Source: Spirochaetaceae bacterium
GTDB taxonomy: Bacteria; Spirochaetota; Spirochaetia; Treponematales; Treponemataceae
Assembly: GCA_031272345.1 (NCBI GenBank)
Contig: JAISTZ010000097.1
Span: forward strand, 1-13,605
DNA: 13,605 nucleotides
Direction of reading: 5' to 3'
Shown here: one piece after another, positions 1 to 6,297 of the stretch
Position numbering within the stretch: position 1 is the stretch's first letter
Layout of the letters: every line of letters begins with the position of its first letter
Notes under the pieces: model-generated
What the model saw: the letters and a program-made list of their open reading frames with translations, nothing else
The model's database searches: none
What the model was told of the DNA's origin: nothing
Translations under genes and position numbers: made by a program

Positions 1-509
1 GAATACTCCATCATCAGCTCGATTCCCTTCGCCGCCGGGAGGCCCCGTTTTACGTTTTCCACCCCCTCGGTCGCCACCTTCACGATTTGCGCTTTTGTCA
101 TATTGAAGGTGTACTTCCGCTGGGCCGGGGAGGTCGAATTGTACAGGTGGAAGATCGCCCGCTTTGCGCCCCGGATGGACTCGAAGGTCCGCTCGATGAG
201 TTCGGGCCGCGCCTGGGTGAGCACCTGTATGGTGACGTCATCGGGGATGCGGTGTTCGTCGATGAGCCGGCGGATAAAGGCGAATTCCGTGTCCGAGGCG
301 CTGGGAAAGCCCACTTCGATTTGCTTAAAGCCGATTTTTACCAGCAGGTCGAAGAATTTGAGCTTCCTGTCGATGCCCATGGGATTGGCCAGGGCCTGAT
401 TCCCGTCCCGCAGGTCCACGGAACACCAGACCGGCGGCGCGGTGATCTCCCTGTCCGGCCAGGTCCTTGCGGCGAGGGGGATTTTCCCGAAACTCCTGTA
501 CTTTGTCAT
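1..509 (-). CDS. leuA: 2-isopropylmalate synthase (LeuA), N-terminal part, runs off the window
   Basis: First committed enzyme of leucine synthesis: it condenses acetyl-CoA with 2-oxoisovalerate to give 2-isopropylmalate. About 170 residues are present and the gene continues past base 1. The N-terminus has the pattern of the long yeast/actinobacterial LeuA class: a K-Y-R-S-F start, a TWPDREIT segment, then WCSVDLRDGNQAL, where the RDGNQ motif carries a metal and substrate-binding residue. It is followed by EVGFPSAS and later FHLYNSTS, both typical of the TIM barrel. Two adjacent ATGs are possible (512 and 509). A TAAGGAG ribosome-binding site lies 3 nt from the first and 6 nt from the second, so I take the second. 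It lies downstream of an attenuator and leader peptide, so it is probably controlled by leucyl-tRNA supply. The class assignment is from memory of the family. Confidence 0.93.
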   Translation of the reverse strand, partial: MTKYRSFGKIPLAARTWPDREITAPPVWCSVDLRDGNQALANPMGIDRKLKFFDLLVKIGFKQIEVGFPSASDTEFAFIRRLIDEHRIPDDVTIQVLTQARPELIERTFESIRGAKRAIFHLYNSTSPAQRKYTFNMTKAQIVKVATEGVENVKRGLPAAKGIELMMEY

Positions 510-555
510 CATATACTCCTTATATTTGGATAAATCATTGCTCGCCCATGGGAGC

Positions 556-584
556 AAAAAAAAACCGGCGCCCAAGGCGCCGGT
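556..584 (-). terminator. Intrinsic terminator acting as the leu attenuator
   Basis: On the minus strand, ACCGGCGCC, loop TTG and GGCGCCGGT form a perfect 9-bp GC-rich stem followed by a run of T residues (A-tract 556-564 on the plus strand). It lies 19 nt after the leader peptide stop codon and 46 nt before the leuA start. That is the position expected of an attenuator rather than the end of a gene. A competing pairing could involve CTGGT (613-617) with ACCGG (580-584), which would sequester the 5' arm. That pairing is short and is my inference. Confidence 0.88.
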
Positions 585-603
585 CTGTATGCTTCGCTAT
601 AGT

Positions 604-675
604 TCATGCAAAACCAGATACCCCAGGGCTGAGTGAGAAAAAACCTGCTAGTAGTAGGGCGGTTTGCTTTTGCAT
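604..675 (-). CDS. Leucine-rich leader peptide of the leuA attenuator (23 aa)
   Basis: A 24-codon ORF starting M-Q-K-Q-T-A, followed by three consecutive leucine codons, all CTA (positions 657-649). A further leucine (CTC) comes later and the ORF ends G-F-A-TGA. CTA is rarely used for leucine in the neighbouring genes, where CTG, CTC and CTT dominate, so a run of three should be sensitive to the supply of one charged leucine tRNA. The peptide sits between a consensus promoter and an intrinsic terminator upstream of leuA, matching classical amino-acid attenuation: stalling at the leucine codons should favour antitermination. There is no ribosome-binding site. The -10 box ends 7 nt before the ATG, so the transcript should begin at or one base before the start codon (leaderless). 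The coding claim rests on context, since the ORF is short. Confidence 0.82.
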   Translation of the reverse strand: MQKQTALLLAGFFSLSPGVSGFA

Positions 676-682
676 GGAAAAT

Positions 683-711
683 AGTATAGGGGAAGAATTT
701 CTTTTTGTCAA
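683..711 (-). promoter_or_regulatory. Sigma70-type promoter of the leu leader/leuA
   Basis: TTGACA (706-711), a 17-bp spacer and TATACT (683-688), read on the minus strand. The -35 is a perfect consensus match and the -10 matches 5 of 6. The expected transcript start is at about 676, one base before the leader peptide ATG. Confidence 0.88.
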
Positions 712-723
712 GCGAAACCTATC

Positions 724-752
724 AAAAAAACGAAAAAAATTTCTTTTTTTTC
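724..752 (-). promoter_or_regulatory. A/T tract upstream of the leu promoter, possible UP element
   Basis: Runs of A and T (on the plus strand seven As, then seven As and eight Ts separated by one or a few bases) lie just upstream of the leu -35 box in an otherwise GC-rich region. Such tracts can bind the RNA polymerase alpha C-terminal domain or bend DNA. The same stretch lies about 50 nt past the tautomerase stop codon, so it could instead serve that gene's transcription end, although I see no clean GC stem next to it. Confidence 0.35.
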
Positions 753-800
753 TGAAAATCCCCCCGGAACGCCCGCGCCGCTGTGTTTCTGCCCGGACGG

Positions 801-1247
801 TTAGCCCCTGCCTTCGATCAGCGTGTTTACGATTTCGCGCGCGTCCCTGGGCAGCCCCTCAAGCCATGCCTGCTCCTCGCCTGGCGGCGGGAAAATCTGC
901 CCGTATTTTAAGACATTTTCCGGCTCAATGCCGCACAGGTCTATCCAAATCGCGTTTTTATCCCAGCCGATGGATGCTGCGATCTCTTGAATCATGGCGA
1001 GCATCAATTCCTTGCGCTCTGCGGCGTTTCTGCCGGTCCGGACATCCCCGCGAATCCACAGGTGCCGGTTAAAGCGGAAGCCCCCAACGAAACGATTGCT
1101 GTCGGAGATTTCGTTAAAAATCACCTGCACATAAAAGGGCGGCGCCCCTGTTTTTTCCGAATGGGCCTTGGTGATCGCCTGCGCGGCCTTTTGCTTCTGT
1201 GCTTCATTCAAAGTGTTTGTTTTTACATACACCTGATATGTGGGCAT
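801..1247 (-). CDS. Tautomerase-superfamily protein related to cis-3-chloroacrylate dehalogenase
   Basis: 148 residues beginning Met-Pro; after Met removal the N-terminal proline is the catalytic base of this superfamily. Family knowledge places it near the fused, about 149-residue cis-CaaD/Cg10062 group, recognisable by an AH28 segment, an R-x-G-R loop, an I-W strand and a Y-G-x-x-x-P-x-P-G motif near the end. Numbering from Pro1, it keeps Pro1, His28 and two arginines (69 and 72, matching cis-CaaD 70 and 73). The positions matching the hydratase residues Tyr103 and Glu114 are not conserved: the glutamate position is Lys113 in LKYG. It is therefore unlikely to be a true dehalogenase. A promiscuous tautomerase or hydratase on a small keto or unsaturated acid is possible, but the substrate is unknown. 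The start is supported by AAGGAGG seven bases upstream. Confidence 0.85.
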   Translation of the reverse strand: MPTYQVYVKTNTLNEAQKQKAAQAITKAHSEKTGAPPFYVQVIFNEISDSNRFVGGFRFNRHLWIRGDVRTGRNAAERKELMLAMIQEIAASIGWDKNAIWIDLCGIEPENVLKYGQIFPPPGEEQAWLEGLPRDAREIVNTLIEGRG

Positions 1248-1346
1248 ATTCTGTCCTCCTTGTGGGAGTGGTCATTGCTTCCATAAAGCCCGGAATTATG
1301 GGGCCGGCTCCAATTGCCTCCTCGCCATAACCCAGGCTCTGCAAGC

Positions 1347-1375
1347 ACTATACTCCCAAAAGCGGAAATTGTCAA
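1347..1375 (-). promoter_or_regulatory. Sigma70-type promoter of the tautomerase gene
   Basis: TTGACA (1370-1375), a 17-bp spacer and TATAGT (1347-1352) on the minus strand. The predicted start near 1340 leaves an untranslated leader of about 90 nt (1248-1340). The leader contains an imperfect hairpin (AGCCGG pairing with CCGGGCT around 1287-1309) and the AAGGAGG site. No known riboswitch pattern was recognised. Confidence 0.75.
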
Positions 1376-1402
1376 GCGGGCGCAGCACATGGCGCCATGG
1401 GG

Positions 1403-1648
1403 TTAGCGCGGTAGTATGGACTCCACCAGGGACTTGAAGGCAAAGTCCTGTTCAAAGTCCGGCAGTGAAGCGTCCCTGGGGATGGTGAAGAGCCCGTTTT
1501 CTTCGACGATGACATCGGGGGAAACCGCCGGGGACGCGCCCGGGGCGTCCAGGCCGGGGGGGGCAAAAAGCCTTGGGGAAAAGAGAGAAAACCCCACGGG
1601 CCCGGTGATGCGCACCGGAAGCGCTTCAGTTGTCCCGGTGTTTCGCAT
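1403..1648 (-). CDS. Small hypothetical protein, third ORF of the valS operon
   Basis: 81 residues with no family I recognise. The first 20 or so residues are neutral to hydrophobic (RITGPVGFSLFSP). A Pro/Gly/Ala-rich linker follows, and the C-terminal half is acidic (VIVEENG, DFEQDF) and ends in KSLVESILPR. Third codon positions are strongly G/C, as in its neighbours, which supports real coding. It starts inside the last codons of the HD-domain gene (23-nt overlap), with AGGA seven bases before the ATG, so it is probably translated from the same mRNA by coupling. No signal peptide or clear membrane helix is seen. I cannot exclude an internal start such as GTG at codon 12. Function unknown; any link to the HD protein is by position only. 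Confidence 0.62.
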   Translation of the reverse strand: MRNTGTTEALPVRITGPVGFSLFSPRLFAPPGLDAPGASPAVSPDVIVEENGLFTIPRDASLPDFEQDFAFKSLVESILPR

Positions 1649-2207
1649 CGAAGTATCCTATCTGTTCCAAATATTGACGCCTGGTGATCACCAGTTGGAT
1701 GAGCTCCTGGTACATGTCGTAGTCAACCTCAAGGGCGATGGGGAACACGTAGAGCTCCGTCTCGTCGCAGTAGCGCTCGATGAACTCCGGGCTGGTGACG
1801 AACCCCAGGCTGATCATGTTGCTGATCCGGTCCGCGGTCTTGAGGATCTTTGCCCGGCGGCTTCCGTGGTCGATGATTCCCCGCAGGTATTCGCTCTTGA
1901 GCTGCCCGGTTTTCTTGGTGACCTCAAGGACGAGCTCGTAGACCTGGCCGGATTCGGAATCGAGCCCCAGGATCAGGTTGTGGTTGAAGTCGGGGATGTC
2001 CTCGATCACGTCGTGGATGCAGGCTGCCTTGAGGAGGATGCCGTCGATATACCCGTAGTCAATCAGGATGGCCAGGGTGTCCATCTGGTGGCGGAACATG
2101 TTGCCCCCGGCGTGGCGCTTCTTACCGATCAGATTCGTGGCCACCTGCATGTAGGGGGCAAGGTATATCCCCTTGAGGAGCAGCATGTTCTGCGTGTCCA
2201 TCTTCAT
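1626..2207 (-). CDS. Stand-alone RelA/SpoT-type HD-domain phosphohydrolase (putative small alarmone hydrolase)
   Basis: 193 residues, the size of single-domain alarmone hydrolases such as Mesh1 (about 180 residues), with no synthetase or TGS domain. Visible HD signatures are His40 (RHQMD), His65-Asp66 followed by Glu69-Asp70 in IHDVIED, and Asp126 in KTADRISNM. These match the H...HD..ED...KxADRxxN pattern of the SpoT/Mesh1 (p)ppGpp 3'-pyrophosphohydrolase fold, which binds Mn2+. The usual HP after the first metal histidine is HQ here, and the RRH-x-G-x-x-x segment before it is altered, so the substrate could differ. It begins 9 nt after the valS stop codon without a strong ribosome-binding site, suggesting translational coupling; a second in-frame ATG lies at 2201. 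Hydrolysis of ppGpp, or less likely NADPH or another nucleotide, is inferred from family only. Confidence 0.8.
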   Translation of the reverse strand: MKMDTQNMLLLKGIYLAPYMQVATNLIGKKRHAGGNMFRHQMDTLAILIDYGYIDGILLKAACIHDVIEDIPDFNHNLILGLDSESGQVYELVLEVTKKTGQLKSEYLRGIIDHGSRRAKILKTADRISNMISLGFVTSPEFIERYCDETELYVFPIALEVDYDMYQELIQLVITRRQYLEQIGYFDAKHRDN

Positions 2208-2216
2208 GGCGCGGCC

Positions 2217-4946
2217 CTAAAAATTGCTGATATAGGACGCGAGCTTTTGCACCCGCGTTTTTGCCGTGAGCAGCTTCTCCCGCTCCTGGGCGACCACCTC
2301 TGGGGGCGCTTTCTGGGAAAAACTTCCCGCAAGTTTTGCCTCCAGCTTTATGACGAACTGGGCTTCCCGCTCCCGCTCCCTGGTGAACCGGGCGATGAGC
2401 TGCTCCGCGTTCACCGAGCCGTCCACCAGGAGGTAGACCTCGTAGCCCGCGCCGCCCCCGGCGATCGCCTTGGGGGGATTCGTCTCCGTGAAGGTGATGT
2501 TCCTTACCCCCGCAAGCAACTCGATAATCCCCGTATAGGCGGAAAACCCTGCCGCCGGGGTATCGGCCATGACCTTGAGGGCGATGTTCAGCTTGACCTC
2601 CGGCGCAATCCCCGCGTCAATCCGCAGGGCCCGAATCGACCGCACCAGCTCTTGCAGGGCGGAAAATTCCCCGGCGATTTCCGGGTATTCCCGCGCCCCA
2701 TCCGGCTCCGGGTAGGCCGCGTTGACGAGCATCCCGGTCCGGCCCGCGGAGTCTGCGGTTAATGCCTGGGGCAGCTTCCCCCAGATTTCCTCCGTAACAA
2801 AGGGCAGGAAGGGATGGAGGAGCCTGAGACTCTCGGCGAGCACGTTGAGGAGCACCGACACGGCCCGGTCCTTTTCCCCTTCGTCCTCGCAGCGGAAGGA
2901 GAGCTTGGTGGCCTCCACGTACCAGTCGCAGAAGTCGTTCCAGAAGAACTCGTAGAGGGCGCTTGCGGCGTCGTTGTACCGGTAGCTCTCCAGGGCGCTC
3001 CGGGCGGAGGCGGAAGCGGCGTTGAGTCTGGAGTAGACCCATTTGTCCAGGGGTGAAAGGGCGCAGTCCCCCAGGGGAAGGAGGGCGCGGCCCTCCAGGT
3101 TCCCCAGGATGTACCGCGCCGCGTTCCAGACCTTGTTGGCGAACCGGCTCCCCAGCTTGAAGGAGTCCCGGTCAACCAGCACGTCCTGCCCCTGGGCGCA
3201 CATGAAGGCCAGGGTGAACTTTACCGCGTCGGACCCGTACTCGGCGATCAAGTCCAGGGGGTCCAGGCCGTTCCCCAGAGACTTGCTCATCTTCCGGCCC
3301 ATCTTGTCCCGCACGAGCCCGTGGATGTAGATGTCCCGGAAGGGGGCCTTCCCGGTGAACTCCAACCCTGCCATGATCATCCGGCTCACCCAGAAGAAGA
3401 TGATGTCGTAGGCCGTGACGAGCGCCGTGGTGGGATAGAAGCGTTCAAAATCCGAGGGGGATTGCGGCCCCTGGGAGGATGACCTGGGGCCGTCCCGGGA
3501 CTCCGGCCAGCCCAGGGTGGAAAAGGGCCAGAGCCAACTGGAAAACCAGGTGTCCAGCACGTCCGGGTCCTGCCTCAGGCGGGAAGAGTCCGCCCCGCAT
3601 TTGGGGCACCGCTCCGGGTCCGTGCGGGAGACAATCACCTCCCCGCAGTCGCAGTACCACACGGGAATCCGGTGGCCCCACCAGAGCTGCCGGCTGATGC
3701 ACCAGTCCCGGATATTTTCCATCCAGCGGCTGTAGGTGTTCTCCCACTTGCGGGGATAGAACACCAGGTCCCCCCGCTTCCAGCTTGCCAGGGCCTTGTC
3801 CGCCAGGGGCTTCATCCGCACGAACCACTGGTCGCTCAGGAAGGGCTCCACCACGGTGTTGCACCGGTAGCAGTGGCCCACCGGGTGGGTGATGTCTTCT
3901 TTGCCCCTGAAGAGCCCCTGGGCCGCGATGTCCTCCACCACCGCCTTCCGGGCGGCCTGACAGGTGAGGCCCCGGTATTTTTCCGGCGCGTTTTCGTTCA
4001 AGGTTCCGTCGGGGTTGAGCATGTTGATTATCTGTAAATTCTGCCTCTTGGCCATGTCCCAGTCGTTGGGGTCGTGGGCGGGGGTTATCTTGACCGCGCC
4101 GGTGCCGAATTCCCGGTCAACGTAGGAGTCCGCGATCACCGGAATCTGCCGGCCCGTGAGGGGAAGATTCACCTGCTTGCCCACCAGGGCCGCATAGCGC
4201 CCGTCCCCGGGGTGCACCGCCACGGCCGTGTCCGCAAGCATGGTTTCCGGGCGGGTGGTGGCGATTTCGATGCCCCCGGAGCCGTCAGCCAGGGGATAGA
4301 CGATGTGATACATGGCCCCGGGGGTGTCCTCGTGGTCGACCTCGTCGTCCGCCAGGGCGGTGCCGCAGGAGGTGCACCAGTTCACCAGGTAGTTCCCCCG
4401 GTACACCAGGCCCCGCTCGTACAGGGTGACGAAGACCTCCCGCACCGCCCTGGAAAGCCCCTCGTCCATGGTGAAGCGCTCCCGGTCCCAGTCCACGCTG
4501 TCCCCGAGCTTCCGCTGCTGCGCGGCGATGAGGGCGTGGTGTTCCTCCTTCACCTGCCAGGTGCGCTCCAGGAATTTTTCCCGCCCCAGGTCGTGCCGGG
4601 AGAGGCCCTCCTTTTTGAGGCGCACCTCCACCACGTGCTGGGTGGCGATTCCCGCGTGGTCGCACCCGGGCACCCAGAGGGTGTCGTCCCCCTTCATGCG
4701 GTGGTAGCGCACGGCTATGTCCTGGAGGGTGTGATTGAGCCCGTGGCCCATGTGGAGCACCCCGGTGACGTTGGGCGGCGGAATCACCACCACGTAGGTT
4801 TGGCCGCCCGCGACCTTTTGTACGCCCCCGGCGTCCTTACAGAAGTCGCTTTTGGGTTTGAAACAACCCTTGTCCACCCAGGCGGCGTAGATCCGCCCCT
4901 CAAAATCCCTTGGGTTATACGCTTTTTCCAGTTCGATCGCTTTCAT
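2217..4946 (-). CDS. valS: Valyl-tRNA synthetase
   Basis: Class I aminoacyl-tRNA synthetase that charges tRNA-Val in the cytoplasm and edits mischarged threonine. The 909 residues are a normal length. The HIGH motif is HMGH at 65-68 (within PPPNVTGVLHMGHGL) and the KMSKS motif is at 552-556. The CP1 editing domain lies roughly at 195-345 (IATTRPETMLADTAV, then GTGAVKITPAHDPND). Cysteine pairs at 191/194 and 359/362, and a second set at 432/434 and 447/450, look like zinc sites. WWGHRIPVWYC and DVLDTWFSSWLWPFSTLGWP are diagnostic of ValRS. The C-terminal 65 or so residues form the charged coiled-coil arm (REREREAQFV, AQEREKL). A Ser/Pro/Gln-rich insertion occurs at about 483-499. The start is supported by AAAGGAAG just upstream. 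It heads an operon with the HD hydrolase and the small ORF. Confidence 0.98.
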   Translation of the reverse strand: MKAIELEKAYNPRDFEGRIYAAWVDKGCFKPKSDFCKDAGGVQKVAGGQTYVVVIPPPNVTGVLHMGHGLNHTLQDIAVRYHRMKGDDTLWVPGCDHAGIATQHVVEVRLKKEGLSRHDLGREKFLERTWQVKEEHHALIAAQQRKLGDSVDWDRERFTMDEGLSRAVREVFVTLYERGLVYRGNYLVNWCTSCGTALADDEVDHEDTPGAMYHIVYPLADGSGGIEIATTRPETMLADTAVAVHPGDGRYAALVGKQVNLPLTGRQIPVIADSYVDREFGTGAVKITPAHDPNDWDMAKRQNLQIINMLNPDGTLNENAPEKYRGLTCQAARKAVVEDIAAQGLFRGKEDITHPVGHCYRCNTVVEPFLSDQWFVRMKPLADKALASWKRGDLVFYPRKWENTYSRWMENIRDWCISRQLWWGHRIPVWYCDCGEVIVSRTDPERCPKCGADSSRLRQDPDVLDTWFSSWLWPFSTLGWPESRDGPRSSSQGPQSPSDFERFYPTTALVTAYDIIFFWVSRMIMAGLEFTGKAPFRDIYIHGLVRDKMGRKMSKSLGNGLDPLDLIAEYGSDAVKFTLAFMCAQGQDVLVDRDSFKLGSRFANKVWNAARYILGNLEGRALLPLGDCALSPLDKWVYSRLNAASASARSALESYRYNDAASALYEFFWNDFCDWYVEATKLSFRCEDEGEKDRAVSVLLNVLAESLRLLHPFLPFVTEEIWGKLPQALTADSAGRTGMLVNAAYPEPDGAREYPEIAGEFSALQELVRSIRALRIDAGIAPEVKLNIALKVMADTPAAGFSAYTGIIELLAGVRNITFTETNPPKAIAGGGAGYEVYLLVDGSVNAEQLIARFTREREREAQFVIKLEAKLAGSFSQKAPPEVVAQEREKLLTAKTRVQKLASYISNF

Positions 4947-4974
4947 CGCTTCCTTTTGATGTTGTCCGGAAGGA

Positions 4975-5003
4975 AGGATAGCAAATTTCGGACGCCGTTA
5001 CAA
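4975..5003 (-). promoter_or_regulatory. Probable promoter of the valS operon
   Basis: TTGTAA (4998-5003), a 17-bp spacer and TATCCT (4975-4980) on the minus strand. Each box matches 4 of 6 consensus bases. The predicted transcript start near 4968 would give a 5' leader of only about 20 nt, enough for the ribosome-binding site. No T-box or other aminoacyl-tRNA-sensing leader fits in that space. Confidence 0.55.
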
Positions 5004-5011
5004 GCACACTG

Positions 5012-5037
5012 GGTGCCAGGCGCATGTGCCTGGCACC
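5012..5037. repeat. Palindromic element between valS and the glutamate synthase genes
   Basis: GGTGCCAGGC, a 6-nt loop GCATGT, and GCCTGGCACC make a perfect 10-bp inverted repeat between the two divergent promoters. It could be a dispersed REP-like palindrome, an operator or a hairpin. The gap 4947-5154 otherwise holds the promoters and the short tandem repeat listed separately. Confidence 0.7.
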
Positions 5038-5052
5038 ACGGAGCACCACGGA
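5033..5052. repeat. Perfect tandem duplication of a 10-bp unit
   Basis: GCACCACGGA occurs twice with no gap (5033-5042 and 5043-5052). The first copy overlaps the 3' arm of the adjacent palindrome. This could be a small duplication made when the palindrome inserted or by replication slippage at it. Confidence 0.75.
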
Positions 5053-5063
5053 CATGCGGGTAC

Positions 5064-5093
5064 TTGCGCAGGTCATCCTTTTTCCGCTAGAAT
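5064..5093 (+). promoter_or_regulatory. Weak candidate promoter of the glutamate synthase pair
   Basis: TAGAAT (5088-5093) matches 5 of 6 -10 bases. TTGCGC (5064-5069), 18 bp upstream, matches only the TTG of a -35. The predicted start near 5100 gives a leader of about 55 nt ending in TGAGGAG, the ribosome-binding site of the first gene. The poor -35 leaves room for an activator; this is inference. Confidence 0.4.
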
Positions 5094-5154
5094 AGGAGCG
5101 CTCTCCGCTGGACTCCTGTTCAGGGCCCGGCGGGGATGCTGAGGAGAAGACAGG

Positions 5155-6297
5155 ATGACAGACACCGCTTACGATTTGCAGCCCCAGCCCGGTTTACGGG
5201 AAGGGGACTGCCGCGTTCCCTCGGGGTGCGCGATTTCCGGCATTTTTTCCCGTTCAGGCAAACGCATAAAGGGGGACAAAATAATCACGTCCATCGCCGT
5301 CATGCACGACCGGTCCAACGGCCTGGGGGGGGGCTTCGCGGGGTACGGCATTTACCCGGAATTCAAGGACTACTACGCCTTCCACGTCTTTTATGACGAC
5401 CAGGCGGCCAAGCGGGAGTGCGAGGAATACCTGGAACGGCGGTTCGACATAGCGAACCTCTCGGCGATTCCCGTGCGGAACAACCCGGCGATCACCCACA
5501 TCCCCCTGATTTGGCGGTACTTTGCGTCCCCCCACCAGCAGACTCTGGAAGAATTCAACATGGACGAGAAGGAATACGTGGTGCGCTGTGTGAATCACAT
5601 CAATTCGGGCATCAACGGGGCCTACGTGTTCTCCAGCGGCAAGAACATGGGGGTCTTCAAGGCCGTGGGCTACCCCGAGGACGTGGGGGACTTCTTCCGC
5701 CTGGAGGACTATGCGGGCTACTGCTGGACCGGCCACGGCAGGTACCCCACGAACACCCCCGGCTGGTGGGGGGGGGCCCACCCCTTCACCCTGCTGGACT
5801 TCAGTGTGGTGCACAACGGGGAAATCTCCTCCTACGACGCGAACCGCCGGTTCATCGAGATGTTCGGCTACAAGTGTACCCTCCTCACGGACACGGAGGT
5901 GATTACCTACGTGCTGGACTTCCTCACCCGGAAACAGAAACTCACCCTGGAAGAGGCCGCCCACGTTATGGCGGCCCCCTTCTGGCAGACCATCGAGCGG
6001 ATGTCCCCCCGGTACAGGGCGGAATACACCTTTCTGCGCCAGACCTTCCCGGACACCCTGATTACCGGGCCCTTCTGCATCCTGGTGGGATTCACCGGGG
6101 GCATCATGGCCCTGAACGACCGGTTAAAGCTCCGCTCCATGGTTGCCGCGGAAAAGGACGACATGGTCTACCTGGCAAGCGAGGAGTGCGCCATCGCTGT
6201 CCTTGAGCCCAACCCGGACAGCCTGTGGGCCCCCGCGGGGGGTGAGCCCGTCATTGTCACCCTGGACGAAGCGGAAGCCCAAAAAGGAGCCCAATAA
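5155..6297 (+). CDS. Glutamate synthase glutamine-amidotransferase component (class II GATase)
   Basis: Hydrolyses glutamine to supply ammonia to the synthase domain encoded next. The 380 residues correspond to the N-terminal domain of GltB as a separate protein, the archaeal-type arrangement. Cys25 in SGC25AISGIF is the likely N-terminal nucleophile, which would need removal of a 24-residue propeptide. Other class II landmarks are GRYPTNTPGWWGGAHPF (195-211) and VVHNGEISSYDANR (218-231), which match the RYSTNT and HNGEI substrate-binding loops of GltB, and LTDTEVITY (244-252). The INSGINGAYVFSSGKNMG segment (149-166) fits this stand-alone family. AGGAG lies 8 bases before the ATG. Its stop codon overlaps the next start (TAATG), so the two are coupled. 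The gene contains two G9 tracts. Function by family is firm; cysteine processing is inferred. Confidence 0.9.
   Translation: MTDTAYDLQPQPGLREGDCRVPSGCAISGIFSRSGKRIKGDKIITSIAVMHDRSNGLGGGFAGYGIYPEFKDYYAFHVFYDDQAAKRECEEYLERRFDIANLSAIPVRNNPAITHIPLIWRYFASPHQQTLEEFNMDEKEYVVRCVNHINSGINGAYVFSSGKNMGVFKAVGYPEDVGDFFRLEDYAGYCWTGHGRYPTNTPGWWGGAHPFTLLDFSVVHNGEISSYDANRRFIEMFGYKCTLLTDTEVITYVLDFLTRKQKLTLEEAAHVMAAPFWQTIERMSPRYRAEYTFLRQTFPDTLITGPFCILVGFTGGIMALNDRLKLRSMVAAEKDDMVYLASEECAIAVLEPNPDSLWAPAGGEPVIVTLDEAEAQKGAQ

Noticed and set aside
513..800. T-box riboswitch upstream of leuA
   Set aside because: No T-box consensus (AGGGTGG-type) or specifier stem is visible, while a leader peptide with leucine codons and a terminator explains the region.
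467..1072. Plus-strand frame (201 codons) across the leu leader and tautomerase
   Set aside because: It crosses a promoter, an attenuator and A/T tracts; composition is Arg/Ser/Pro/Lys-rich shadow sequence.
1296..1328. Ten-residue ORF (MARRQLEPAP) in the tautomerase leader
   Set aside because: It has no ribosome-binding site, codon run or terminator, so nothing distinguishes it from chance.
1388..1399. Perfect 12-nt palindrome CATGGCGCCATG just after the small ORF
   Set aside because: Self-complementary with no loop, no T-run and not placed at a clear operator position; likely chance in GC-rich DNA.
1416..2762. Long plus-strand open frame (448 codons) opposite the HD gene and valS
   Set aside because: It lies antisense to well-recognised proteins, has Val/Asp/His/Leu-rich composition typical of the reverse of GC3-biased genes, and has no credible family or ribosome-binding site.
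4074..5090. Plus-strand open frame (338 codons) opposite the 5' half of valS
   Set aside because: It is an antisense shadow of valS codons, crosses both divergent promoters, and shows no domain.
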